Shown: positions 7,610 through 13,323 of the stretch, piece after piece
Numbering within the stretch: position 1 is the stretch's first letter
How the letters are laid out: each line of letters begins with the position of its first letter
Source of the DNA: Actinomycetales bacterium UBA1416
Lineage (GTDB): Bacteria; Actinomycetota; Actinomycetes; Actinomycetales; Actinomycetaceae
Direction of reading: 5' to 3'
Assembly (NCBI GenBank): GCA_002304945.1
Contig: DBPQ01000082.1
Coordinates: forward strand, 10,664-24,528
Length of the DNA: 13,865 nucleotides
Program-made: the position numbers and the translations under genes
Notes under the pieces: generated by a model
What the model saw: the letters and a program-made list of their open reading frames with translations, nothing else
Told to the model about the DNA's origin: nothing
The model's database searches: none

Positions 7610-7631
7610 GGCCCGGCCGCGGTGGGCCTCA
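7607..7631. terminator. Candidate bidirectional terminator built from both stop codons
   Basis: TGAGGCCC (7607-7614) and GGGCCTCA (7624-7631) form a perfect 8-bp stem around a 9-nt GC-rich loop. The outer three bases on each side are the stop codons of the two convergent genes. No T-run follows on either strand, as is usual for actinobacterial terminators, so termination strength is unknown. Confidence 0.55.
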
Positions 7632-8585
7632 CCACTCCGGGGAGAAGGAACTCCACCCGATCTCGGCCGGCGTCGTCGCCGACGGCACGGGCTTCGGGAC
7701 GCCGAGGATCTCACGGAGGTCGTCCACGCCGGAGGAGCCGTAGACCGGCTCGGTCGCGACCATCCGGGACGCGGCCTCACAGGCCAACCCGGCGGCGTCG
7801 ACGGGACTGCGCTTCTCCTTCACCACGTGGTGGAGGAACACGGCCCAGTACGTGTCCCCGGCAGCCACCGTGTTGATGGCCCGCACCCGGGGTGCCCGCA
7901 CGTGCACGGGGGCGTCCATGCCCCGGCAGAACACCAGGGCGCCGTCGGCCCCGAGGGTCATCGAGAGGACCTTGGCCCGGGACTTCGCGCGCAGCGCCCG
8001 GAGCACCGCGATCTCGTCCCCCGGGATCATCTCGTTCGACATGTTGACGTACGTGGCGGAGAGGAACTCCTGGTCGTAGGGGTTGTTGGGGCCCTGGATG
8101 TCGTGGAGGTCGACGGCGACGCGTCGCCCCCGCTGCCGCAGCGGCTCGAGCAGGGGCCGCACCATGTCGAGGTTGGCGAGCACCACCAGCTTCGCCCGGA
8201 AGAGGTCCGGCTCGAGATCCTCCGGCTGGAAGACGAACGAGGTCGCGTCCGTGAGGTCCGTGTTCACCTGGCGGCGGCCCGTGGTGTCGTAGAGGACCAC
8301 CGAACGTGGGGTACGCGCGAGCTCGCGGCGGCACAGGTGGGTGGAGAGGTTGTAGCGGTAGGCCTCGGCGTCGATCATGGCCGCCGGGTAGTCCTCGCCG
8401 AGCGGGCTCGCGAGCGCGACGACGTGCCCGAGCGCGCACAGCGAGCGCGCCACGTTGAACGCCACGCCCCCAACCGTGTGGCGGATGGCGCCCGTGAGGT
8501 AGCGCTGCGCGACGTACTCCACGGGGAAACGGTCCACGGGTAGTGAGGTCTGCTGATTGGCAATGCCAATCACGACTACTCGCAT
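7629..8585 (-). CDS. PfkB-family carbohydrate/nucleoside kinase
   Basis: The 318-residue protein fits the ribokinase/PfkB fold: an opening beta strand MRVVVIGIANQQ, the glycine-rich substrate motif VGGVAFNVARSL (38-49), and near the C-terminus the second PfkB signature, here read INTVAAGDTYWAVF (237-250). Asp244 is the expected catalytic base. The usual D-T-x-G-A-G-D reads N-T-V-A-A-G-D, with Asn for the first Asp and Ala for the first Gly. Substrate is not predictable; adenosine-, ribo- and ketohexokinase-like members all share this frame. The ATG at 8585 has AGGAG 6 nt upstream. It is transcribed alone, divergent from hisI and convergent with the DsbA gene, so context gives no pathway. Confidence 0.85.
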   Translation of the reverse strand: MRVVVIGIANQQTSLPVDRFPVEYVAQRYLTGAIRHTVGGVAFNVARSLCALGHVVALASPLGEDYPAAMIDAEAYRYNLSTHLCRRELARTPRSVVLYDTTGRRQVNTDLTDATSFVFQPEDLEPDLFRAKLVVLANLDMVRPLLEPLRQRGRRVAVDLHDIQGPNNPYDQEFLSATYVNMSNEMIPGDEIAVLRALRAKSRAKVLSMTLGADGALVFCRGMDAPVHVRAPRVRAINTVAAGDTYWAVFLHHVVKEKRSPVDAAGLACEAASRMVATEPVYGSSGVDDLREILGVPKPVPSATTPAEIGWSSFSPEW

Positions 8586-8899
8586 CGATCACTCCTCGTG
8601 CCGGACACGTCACCGTTGCTCGGTACGGCGGGACTGAGATCCATTGTTCAACGACCGCGCCCGCCGCCGCGCCATTTCAAGCTGCTGCGCCTGTGTGGGT
8701 TGTGTGTGGTGGGTCACGTGGACCGCGGCCGGCGACGGCGCGGGCGGGGCGTCGTCGGCGCTTGGGGGACGCGGCCGACGGCGCTGGCGTCGTCGACGGC
8801 GCGGGCGGGCGTCGTCGTCGACGTCGTCACGGACGGTCCGGCCCGGCTGGGAGGGGCCGTGGTAGCTTTCCGGTCGTCCGCACGACGAGAGGTCCCGCG
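8586..8899. other. Divergent intergenic region between the kinase gene and hisI
   Basis: This 314-bp stretch holds the promoters and leaders of both flanking genes and no gene I can support. It contains a GT-rich patch (about 8691-8719). A near-perfect 23-bp direct repeat beginning GACGGCGCGGGCGGG occurs at about 8734 and 8795 and differs by one G. The stretch also has GTC/GAC trinucleotide-like runs up to 8830. A short open frame crosses the region but has no start signal or recognisable protein. Confidence 0.6.
8863..8868 (+). promoter_or_regulatory. Possible -10 box (TAGCTT) for hisI
   Basis: TAGCTT matches TANNNT and would place the transcript start near 8875, giving a leader of about 25 nt that contains the GAGAGG ribosome-binding site at 8887-8892. 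The -35 region is GC-rich with no clear match. Confidence 0.4.
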
Positions 8900-9292
8900 A
8901 TGCAGCCCCAGTTCCAGCCCGACTTCGCCAAGGCCGGCGGCCTGATCACCGCGATAGCGGTGGACGACTCCACGGGCGAGGTGTTGATGGTGGCGTACAT
9001 GAACGAGGAGTCGTTCGGCCTGACCCTGGAGACGGGCAGGGTGCACTACTGGTCGCGCTCGCGGCAGAAGCTGTGGAAGAAGGGCGAGTCCTCCGGGAAC
9101 ATGCAGGAGCTCGTGGAGATGCGGGTGGACTGCGACCTGGACGCCGTGGTGGTGCGGGTGCGGCAGTCCGGCCCCGCGTGCCACGAGGGTTTCCACAGCT
9201 GCTTCTACCGCACGGTGGCCGAGGACGGCTCGCTCGTGGAGATCTCCGAGCGGGAGATGACGCCCGAGGAGATGTACGGGACCACGCGGTGA
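8900..9292 (+). CDS. hisI: Phosphoribosyl-AMP cyclohydrolase (HisI)
   Basis: HisI opens the adenine ring of phosphoribosyl-AMP, the third step of histidine synthesis. The 130-residue product is a stand-alone cyclohydrolase with no HisE domain fused. Conserved parts are VLMVAYMNEES (28-38), HYWSRSRQKLWKKGESSGN (49-67) and DCDLDAVVVRVRQSGPACHE (77-96) followed by GFHSCFYR. These supply Asp77/79/81 for magnesium and Cys78, Cys94 and Cys101 for zinc, all present. The ATG at 8900 has GAGAGG 7 nt upstream; earlier in-frame ATGs have no such site and would add non-homologous sequence. The stop overlaps the hisG GTG by 4 nt, so translation is coupled. Identification is secure. Confidence 0.97.
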   Translation: MQPQFQPDFAKAGGLITAIAVDDSTGEVLMVAYMNEESFGLTLETGRVHYWSRSRQKLWKKGESSGNMQELVEMRVDCDLDAVVVRVRQSGPACHEGFHSCFYRTVAEDGSLVEISEREMTPEEMYGTTR

Positions 9293-9312
9293 GCGCGCCG
9301 GTGAGCGCGCCG
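9289..9312 (+). repeat. 12-bp perfect tandem duplication at the hisI/hisG junction
   Basis: GTGAGCGCGCCG occurs twice head to tail (9289-9300, 9301-9312). Each copy carries an in-frame GTG, so hisG has two equivalent start codons. The protein begins with the duplicated V-S-A-P, and only the first copy overlaps the hisI stop. Confidence 0.9.
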
Positions 9313-10218
9313 GCAGGCGCGACGTCGGGTGTGGCGGCGGGCGGCGCCGTCGAGAGGGTGCTCCGCCTGGGGCTGCCGAAGGGCAGCCTGCAGGACGCCA
9401 CGGTGAGCCTGTTCAAGCAGGCGGGTTTCTCCATCTCGATCTCGTCCCGCGGCTACTTCCCCGCGATCGACGACGACGAGATCGAGTGCATGCTCATCCG
9501 CCCCCAGGAGGCCTCCCGCTACGTGGAGCACGGGCTGATCGACCTCGCGGTCACGGGCTTCGACTGGATCCTGGGGCGGGACGTGGTCGAGGTGGCGGAA
9601 CTCGAGTACTCGAAGCAGCTGCGCCGGCCGGTGCGCTGGGTGGTGGCGGTGCCTGCGGACTCGCCGATCCGCTCGGTGGCCGACCTGGAGGGCAAGCGGA
9701 TCGCCACCGAGGCGGTGGAGCTGACGGAGCGGTTCCTCGAGGAGAACGGGGTGACGGCCGAGGTCGAGTACTCGTGGGGCGCCACTGAGGTGAAGCCGCC
9801 GTACCTCGCGGACGCGATCGTGGAGCTCACGGAGACGGGGAGTTCGTTGCGCGCCAACGGGCTGCGGATCGTGCACGAGGTGTTGCGCTCCACCACCCGG
9901 CTGATCGCGAACCGCGACGCCATGGCCGATCCGTGGAAGCGGGGCCGGATCGAGGACCTGGCCCTGCTGCTGCGGGCGTCGTTGGCGGCGCGGGGCAAGG
10001 CCGGGCTCATGCTGAACGTGCACGAGTCCAACCTCGCGGCGGTGGAGGACGTGCTGCCCTCGCTGAAGAGCCCCACGATCTCGCGCCTCCAGACCGAGGG
10101 CTGGCTCGCGGTCAACACGATCGTGGACGAGGCCGAGGTGCGGCTCCTGATCCCGCGGCTCAAGGCCGCCGGGGCGGAGGACATCGTCGAGTTCCCGCTG
10201 AGCAAGGTGGTCGAGTAG
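9289..10218 (+). CDS. hisG: ATP phosphoribosyltransferase (HisG, long form)
   Basis: HisG condenses ATP with PRPP, the first and feedback-controlled step of histidine synthesis. The 309-residue product has the catalytic periplasmic-binding-like domain with LRLGLPKGSLQDATVSLF (25-42), CMLIRPQEASRYVEHGLIDL (67-86) and the PRPP site DAIVELTETGSSLRANGL (175-192). The C-terminal regulatory ACT-like domain (about 235-309) has GWLAVNTIVDE and LKAAGAEDIVEFPL. It is therefore the long, histidine-inhibited, HisZ-independent form. The SRGYFPAIDDDEIECMLIR stretch resembles HisG sequences of bacteria outside the common actinobacterial group (recollection, not a search). GTG 9289 overlaps the hisI stop; GTG 9301 is an equal alternative. 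No hisE lies next door, unlike the hisE-hisG pair seen in many actinobacteria. Confidence 0.95.
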   Translation: MSAPVSAPAGATSGVAAGGAVERVLRLGLPKGSLQDATVSLFKQAGFSISISSRGYFPAIDDDEIECMLIRPQEASRYVEHGLIDLAVTGFDWILGRDVVEVAELEYSKQLRRPVRWVVAVPADSPIRSVADLEGKRIATEAVELTERFLEENGVTAEVEYSWGATEVKPPYLADAIVELTETGSSLRANGLRIVHEVLRSTTRLIANRDAMADPWKRGRIEDLALLLRASLAARGKAGLMLNVHESNLAAVEDVLPSLKSPTISRLQTEGWLAVNTIVDEAEVRLLIPRLKAAGAEDIVEFPLSKVVE

Positions 10219-10220
10219 GG

Positions 10221-10344
10221 CGACGACGGCGCCGCGCGGGCAGCCCCGAACGGGCGTCCCCGGGCGGGTGGCCCCGGACGGGCGTCCCCGGGTGGGTGGC
10301 GCGCCCGTGCGAGTGGCGCTGAAACGGGTGGGGCGCCGTCGTCG
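10221..10344. repeat. Inverted repeat flanking a 28-bp tandem repeat between convergent genes
   Basis: CGACGACGGCGCC (10221-10233) pairs perfectly with GGCGCCGTCGTCG (10332-10344). The arms lie within 2 nt of the hisG stop and directly beside the YqaA-like gene's stop. Inside are two head-to-tail 28-bp units (10243-10270, 10271-10298) with 26 of 28 bases identical, each containing GGGCGTCCCCGGG. The second unit can fold on itself (GGAC/GTCC plus CCC/GGG). It may act as a terminator for both genes, but there is no T-run. Confidence 0.7.
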
Positions 10345-10815
10345 TCAGATCCCGAACAGGCCCGGCGGAAGCAGGCCGGGCACCGCCATGACCGCCCAGA
10401 ACCGCGCCCACCGGCCGAGCGTGCCCGCGATCGCGAACGTCCACCACCGCATCCCCACCGAGGCGGCAAGGAACGGCATCGCGGCGAACGGCGGCAGGGA
10501 CACCGCGGCGGAGGCGAACGTGATGGCGGAGAGGGCCCAGGGGTGGCGGTCCGCGTAGGCCTCGAGGGCCTCCCAGCGCTTGGCCCAGGTCTCGTTGAGC
10601 TCCGCGCGGTGCGCGAGGTTCAGGCGGTGGAGGATGCCGGTGCCGAGGAAGAAGTGCACCAGCTTCCCGGCCATGTGGGCGAGCGCGGCCAGGAGTGCGG
10701 CCAGCCAGACGTACTCGGGGCGGAAGTACGCCAACCCCACCAGGTAGGGCTCGATCGGGAGCACCAGCACCACGGCGGAGGCGAACGAGTACGCCATCAT
10801 CCCGAGCAGTGCCAC
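10345..10815 (-). CDS. Small multi-pass membrane protein of the YqaA/DedA (SNARE-associated/VTT) type
   Basis: The 156-residue protein has hydrophobic segments at about 5-28, 34-60 and 93-121, and a C-terminal pair around 122-150. The pattern SFASAVVLVLPIEPYLVGL near the start and MRWWTFAIAGTLGRWARFW near the end fit the YqaA-like subset of the DedA/VTT superfamily, members of which are linked to lipid flipping and membrane homeostasis. That role is from family knowledge, and the exact substrate is unknown. The GTG at 10815 is chosen because TAGTGT ends 6 nt upstream and no ribosome-binding site is present, giving a leaderless transcript. ATG codons at residues 6 and 7 are alternatives. Its stop abuts the inverted repeat shared with hisG. 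Confidence 0.72.
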   Translation of the reverse strand: MALLGMMAYSFASAVVLVLPIEPYLVGLAYFRPEYVWLAALLAALAHMAGKLVHFFLGTGILHRLNLAHRAELNETWAKRWEALEAYADRHPWALSAITFASAAVSLPPFAAMPFLAASVGMRWWTFAIAGTLGRWARFWAVMAVPGLLPPGLFGI

Positions 10816-10821
10816 GTGCGA

Positions 10822-10827
10822 ACACTA
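10822..10827 (-). promoter_or_regulatory. -10 box (TAGTGT) for a leaderless transcript
   Basis: On the minus strand TAGTGT fits TANNNT and is followed by exactly 6 nt (TCGCAC) and then the GTG start at 10815. The first 31-bp repeat begins just upstream of where the -35 box would lie. Confidence 0.6.
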
Positions 10828-10849
10828 CGGCGGGCGGGCGTTGGCCCCG

Positions 10850-10942
10850 AAATCAGTGCGCGCGCTGTTGGGAAAGGGGGTCACAACTGCGCACGCTGTT
10901 GGGGAAGGCAATCACAACTGCGCACGCTATTGGGGACGGGGC
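10850..10942. repeat. Three tandem 31-bp imperfect-dyad repeats
   Basis: Units at 10850-10880, 10881-10911 and 10912-10942 are in phase at 31 bp. The second and third agree at 26 of 31 positions, the first and second at 21. The shared core is TGCGCRCGCTRTTGGG. In the second unit CAACTGCGCACGCTGTTG is an imperfect palindrome (CAAC/GTTG, GCG/CGC). The array sits between the CYTH stop and the YqaA-like promoter, both on the minus strand. It could be an operator array, a terminator region or a dispersed intergenic repeat. No spacer/repeat organisation like CRISPR is present. Confidence 0.75.
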
Positions 10943-10967
10943 GATTCACCCCCCACGCCTCAAGGCA

Positions 10968-11600
10968 TCAGCCCAGTGACTGCCGGTTGGTCCCGAAGTC
11001 CGTGGCGAACCGAGGCCCGATTGAGGCGAGCTCCTCCTCGAAACGGTAGGCCCAGGCCGAGTACGACGCGTTGACCAGCGCGTCGTTGGAGAACCGCGGG
11101 TCCTCGGTCACCTCGGTGACGCAGAACGACGGGATCCGCAGGTCCACCACCGGACCGCCCCGTTCGCACTCCGCGATGATCAGGGGTCGGTTGGCTCCGG
11201 CGAACTCGTCGATGACCCAGCCGTCCTCGTCCAGCCACACCGAGTACCGGGACTTCGCGATGGTGGCCCCGCCCCGCTTCGACATCTCGATGCCCATCCC
11301 GATGTCCAGCTCCCGCTCGGCCTCGTACCGGGTACCACCCACGTAGGGGCCCTTGGCGGTGAGGACGCAGAGGTCGAACTCGCCGGCGAACTGCGCGAGC
11401 GCGTCATCCGCGCGGGAGGCGGGATCCAGGCGCTGGCGGGGTGCGGAGGCCTGCAGCCGGAGCCGGAGCCCATACCCGTCCTGCGCGAGGAAGTACGTCT
11501 GGACGATCACCGCCGGCGGCTCCTCGCCGAGGATGGCGCGCGGCAGGTCCCGCACGAAGAACCGGCGCTCGTACTCGAAGTCCTCCGGGGCTTCCGTCAT
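10968..11600 (-). CDS. CYTH-domain protein (triphosphate tunnel fold)
   Basis: CYTH proteins bind triphosphates and two metals in a beta-tunnel; members hydrolyse thiamine triphosphate, inorganic triphosphate or nucleotides. The 210-residue product has the N-terminal acidic motif as EYERRF (9-14), with Arg13 in the place of the usual Lys of ExExK. It continues with GYGLRLRLQ (42-50), VLTAKGPYVGGTRYEAERELD (79-99: Lys83, Arg91, Glu93, Glu95), KSRYSVWL (117-124), VIDEFAG (129-135) and LIIAECE (140-146). The acidic and basic tunnel residues are thus mostly kept. The ATG at 11600 lies 6 nt after TACGTT with no ribosome-binding site. No CHAD domain is fused. Substrate cannot be named, and the neighbouring genes give no pathway. 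Confidence 0.85.
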   Translation of the reverse strand: MTEAPEDFEYERRFFVRDLPRAILGEEPPAVIVQTYFLAQDGYGLRLRLQASAPRQRLDPASRADDALAQFAGEFDLCVLTAKGPYVGGTRYEAERELDIGMGIEMSKRGGATIAKSRYSVWLDEDGWVIDEFAGANRPLIIAECERGGPVVDLRIPSFCVTEVTEDPRFSNDALVNASYSAWAYRFEEELASIGPRFATDFGTNRQSLG

Positions 11601-11606
11601 GTGCCC

Positions 11607-11612
11607 AACGTA
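11607..11612 (-). promoter_or_regulatory. -10 box (TACGTT) for a leaderless transcript
   Basis: On the minus strand TACGTT fits TANNNT and is followed by 6 nt (GGGCAC) and the ATG of the CYTH gene. No -35 match is visible in the GC-rich sequence upstream. Confidence 0.6.
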
Positions 11613-11929
11613 GCGGCCGCTCCGCCGGCCCCCGGGGAGGCACACGGCGGGACGACGACGCCGCCCGCCCCACGCCGTCGTCGTCGCCATTCCGGTGGCC
11701 GACCGCCGCACCATCGCCGCGGCTGTGAGCAGTTGCTTGCGCATGCGCACGCAACTGCTCACGGACCTCGCATGGCCGCTGGGCAGGGAGAGCGGAATCG
11801 CGTCCGGACAGCGCGAGTGCACCCTCCCCACACGAATCCGCTCTCCCCCGGGAGGAGGACGGATCGCCCCCGGACGGGCCAGCCCTCCGGGTCTCGCCAG
11901 GCAGGGCCGGCACGTGTCACGCTAGGGAC
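11613..11929. other. Gene-free divergent region between the CYTH and LON-domain genes
   Basis: This 317-bp stretch has no supportable gene. It holds the 38-bp palindrome at 11725-11762. It also contains an 11-bp inverted repeat, GGGAGAGCGGA (11786-11796) with TCCGCTCTCCC (11837-11847). The right arm of that repeat can instead fold locally with 11851-11863 (CTCC/GGAG and TCCG/CGGA). The last 20 bases contain a weak -10-like CACGCT 6 nt before the GTG at 11930. Confidence 0.6.
11725..11762. repeat. 38-bp near-perfect palindrome
   Basis: GTGAGCAGTTGC (11725-11736) pairs with GCAACTGCTCAC (11751-11762). One T/C mismatch follows on each side, and the centre TGCGCATGCGCA is itself a perfect palindrome. 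Only one of 19 base pairs fails. The element lies 124 bp from the CYTH start and 167 bp from the LON-gene start. Both genes point away from it, so it is not a terminator of either; an operator or a dispersed repeat are the main options. Confidence 0.85.
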
Positions 11930-12577
11930 GTGCCGCACCTGCCGATCTTCCCCCTGCAGTCCGTGCTGTTGCCCGGGATGCCCGTGGTGCTGCGGGTCTT
12001 CGAGCCCCGCTACCTGTTCATGTTCGAGCGCGTGCTGGAGGGGTCGGGCGAGTTCGGCGTGGTGCTCATCGAGCGGGGCCCGGAGGTGGGTGGCGGGGAC
12101 CGCCGCTTCACCCGTGGCACGCTCGCGCACGTCAACCAGTACCGCCAGACGGAGGACGGCCAGCTCGCCGTCGTCGCCTCCGGCGGCCCCCGCTTCGAGG
12201 TGCTCCGCTGGTACGACGACGACCCGCACCCCGAGGCCGTCGTGCGGTGGCTGCCGGCGTTGGAGTGGTCCGAGGACCTGGCGCCCCTGCGGGAGCGGAC
12301 GGAGCGCGTGGTGCGGCGGGTGCTCGGCGCGGCCGCGGAGTTCGGCGTGGCCGCGTGGCCCGCGAGCGTCGAGCTGGAGGACGACCCCGTGCTGGCGGCG
12401 TGGCAGCTCGCCGGGGTCGCACCGCTGGGCCCATTGGACCACCTCGCGCTGCTGGGCTCGCCGTCGATCGCGGAGCTGCTCGAGCGCACGGCCGAGCTGG
12501 CCGTGGCAGCGGAGGAGACCTTCGCACTCGGGTCCGGCGCGGATCTCGACTTCCCCTTCGACGACGACGGCCGTTGA
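11930..12577 (+). CDS. LON substrate-binding (N-terminal) domain protein, stand-alone
   Basis: The 215-residue protein begins PHLPIFPLQSVLLPGMPVVL, the family start, and continues with VFEPRYLFMFERVL (23-36) and GEFGVVLIERG (40-50), typical of the PUA-like LON N-terminal domain. It has no AAA+ or protease domain, so it is one of the stand-alone bacterial forms whose role is not established. The C-terminal half is helical, and the chain ends in an Asp-rich tail. The GTG at 11930 is chosen from homology at residue 2. AGGG lies only 3 nt upstream, too close for a good ribosome-binding site, and the -10-like CACGCT 6 nt upstream hints at a leaderless message. It converges with the acetyltransferase gene, leaving only 7 bp between stops. 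Confidence 0.88.
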   Translation: MPHLPIFPLQSVLLPGMPVVLRVFEPRYLFMFERVLEGSGEFGVVLIERGPEVGGGDRRFTRGTLAHVNQYRQTEDGQLAVVASGGPRFEVLRWYDDDPHPEAVVRWLPALEWSEDLAPLRERTERVVRRVLGAAAEFGVAAWPASVELEDDPVLAAWQLAGVAPLGPLDHLALLGSPSIAELLERTAELAVAAEETFALGSGADLDFPFDDDGR

Positions 12578-12584
12578 CCGATCC

Positions 12585-13208
12585 TCAGGCGCCGACCGTC
12601 CCGGTCGCACCACCCAACCCAAGCCGCACCACCGGCCTCGCAGGCGCCGTGCGTGCCACCTCTTCAAAACCCGCCGCAAGGAACGTCGTGAGGACACCGT
12701 GGTAGAGGTTCGCCGCGTGCGCCTTCCCCGACAGTGCCGCCACGTCCACCGGATGACCCTCGAGCGACGTTGCTCCGTGCTCCCTCGCGAACCCGACGGC
12801 GGCCCGGAGCAGAGCAGCCGCCACGCCCTTCCGCCGCTGACCCACCCGTACCACGAAGCAGGTCACCCGCCAGGGGTTGTCCGACTCCCCATCCAGCCCC
12901 GCCACGACCGCGCCGTACCGTCGGTTTCCGGTGACCCGGGGGAAGCGGTCCCGTGGCCCCAGTTGGAGCCAGCCCGCGGGGACGTCGTCGTGGTAGGCAA
13001 GGAGGCCGGGCGGAGGGACGGAGGTCGCGACCTCGTCGTGCAGCGCTGCGCGGTTCGCTGCGGTGGCGTGCGCGTAGCCCTGTCCGGTCGTGACGAAGTG
13101 CTGGCACCAGCACCACGAGGGATCTCCCCTGGTGCCGAACACCGCGGTGAGGTCCTCCCACCGGTCGGGCGTGGCGGGAACGACGACGATGGTGCCGTGT
13201 TCCGTCAT
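12585..13208 (-). CDS. GNAT-family N-acetyltransferase with a CWC motif
   Basis: The 207-residue product has a GNAT core: beta strand and acetyl-CoA loop in RVTCFVVRVGQRRKGVAAAL (114-133), where QRRKGVA matches the Q/RxxGxG/A pyrophosphate-binding loop, and a C-terminal YHGVLTTFLAAGFEEVART (169-187) typical of the last strands. Near the N-terminus DPSWCWCQHF (29-38) carries Cys33 and Cys35, a pattern I recall from a group of actinobacterial GNAT proteins. The acceptor substrate is unknown. The ATG at 13208 is preceded by TACGGT with 6 nt between and no ribosome-binding site. It lies downstream of the secreted-protein gene but is separated from it by a strong hairpin, so it is probably transcribed separately. 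Confidence 0.85.
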   Translation of the reverse strand: MTEHGTIVVVPATPDRWEDLTAVFGTRGDPSWCWCQHFVTTGQGYAHATAANRAALHDEVATSVPPPGLLAYHDDVPAGWLQLGPRDRFPRVTGNRRYGAVVAGLDGESDNPWRVTCFVVRVGQRRKGVAAALLRAAVGFAREHGATSLEGHPVDVAALSGKAHAANLYHGVLTTFLAAGFEEVARTAPARPVVRLGLGGATGTVGA

Positions 13209-13214
13209 CGAGTC

Positions 13215-13220
13215 ACCGTA
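13215..13220 (-). promoter_or_regulatory. -10 box (TACGGT) for a leaderless transcript
   Basis: On the minus strand TACGGT fits TANNNT and is followed by 6 nt (GACTCG) and the ATG of the acetyltransferase gene. No convincing -35 box is visible. Confidence 0.6.
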
Positions 13221-13274
13221 CCGCCGAGACTGGTCGGCCTGCCAGCGTCGTTGCGCCCGAGCGGGAACATGGAA

Positions 13275-13307
13275 CAGGGCCGCCAGTCTCGTGAACTGGC
13301 GGCCCTG
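13275..13307 (-). terminator. Strong hairpin terminator after the secreted-protein gene
   Basis: CAGGGCCGCCAG (13275-13286) and CTGGCGGCCCTG (13296-13307) are perfect complements. One more T-A pair gives a 13-bp stem with a 7-nt loop. It starts 17 nt past the stop of the gene read from the right, and only a short T-containing tail (TTCCATGTT) follows. Placement and stability make a terminator the best reading. Confidence 0.8.
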
Positions 13308-13323
13308 GGATTTGGGGGGTCGG

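Noticed and set aside
8586..8899. Histidine attenuator or T-box ahead of hisI
   Set aside because: No His-codon-rich leader peptide and no T-box core; the likely leader is only about 25 nt.
8598..8945. Possible small gene ahead of hisI
   Set aside because: No ribosome-binding site or -10 box at its start, an Arg-rich product, and it overlaps the true hisI start region.
10850..10942. CRISPR array
   Set aside because: The 31-bp units follow each other directly with no unique spacers, and there are no cas genes.
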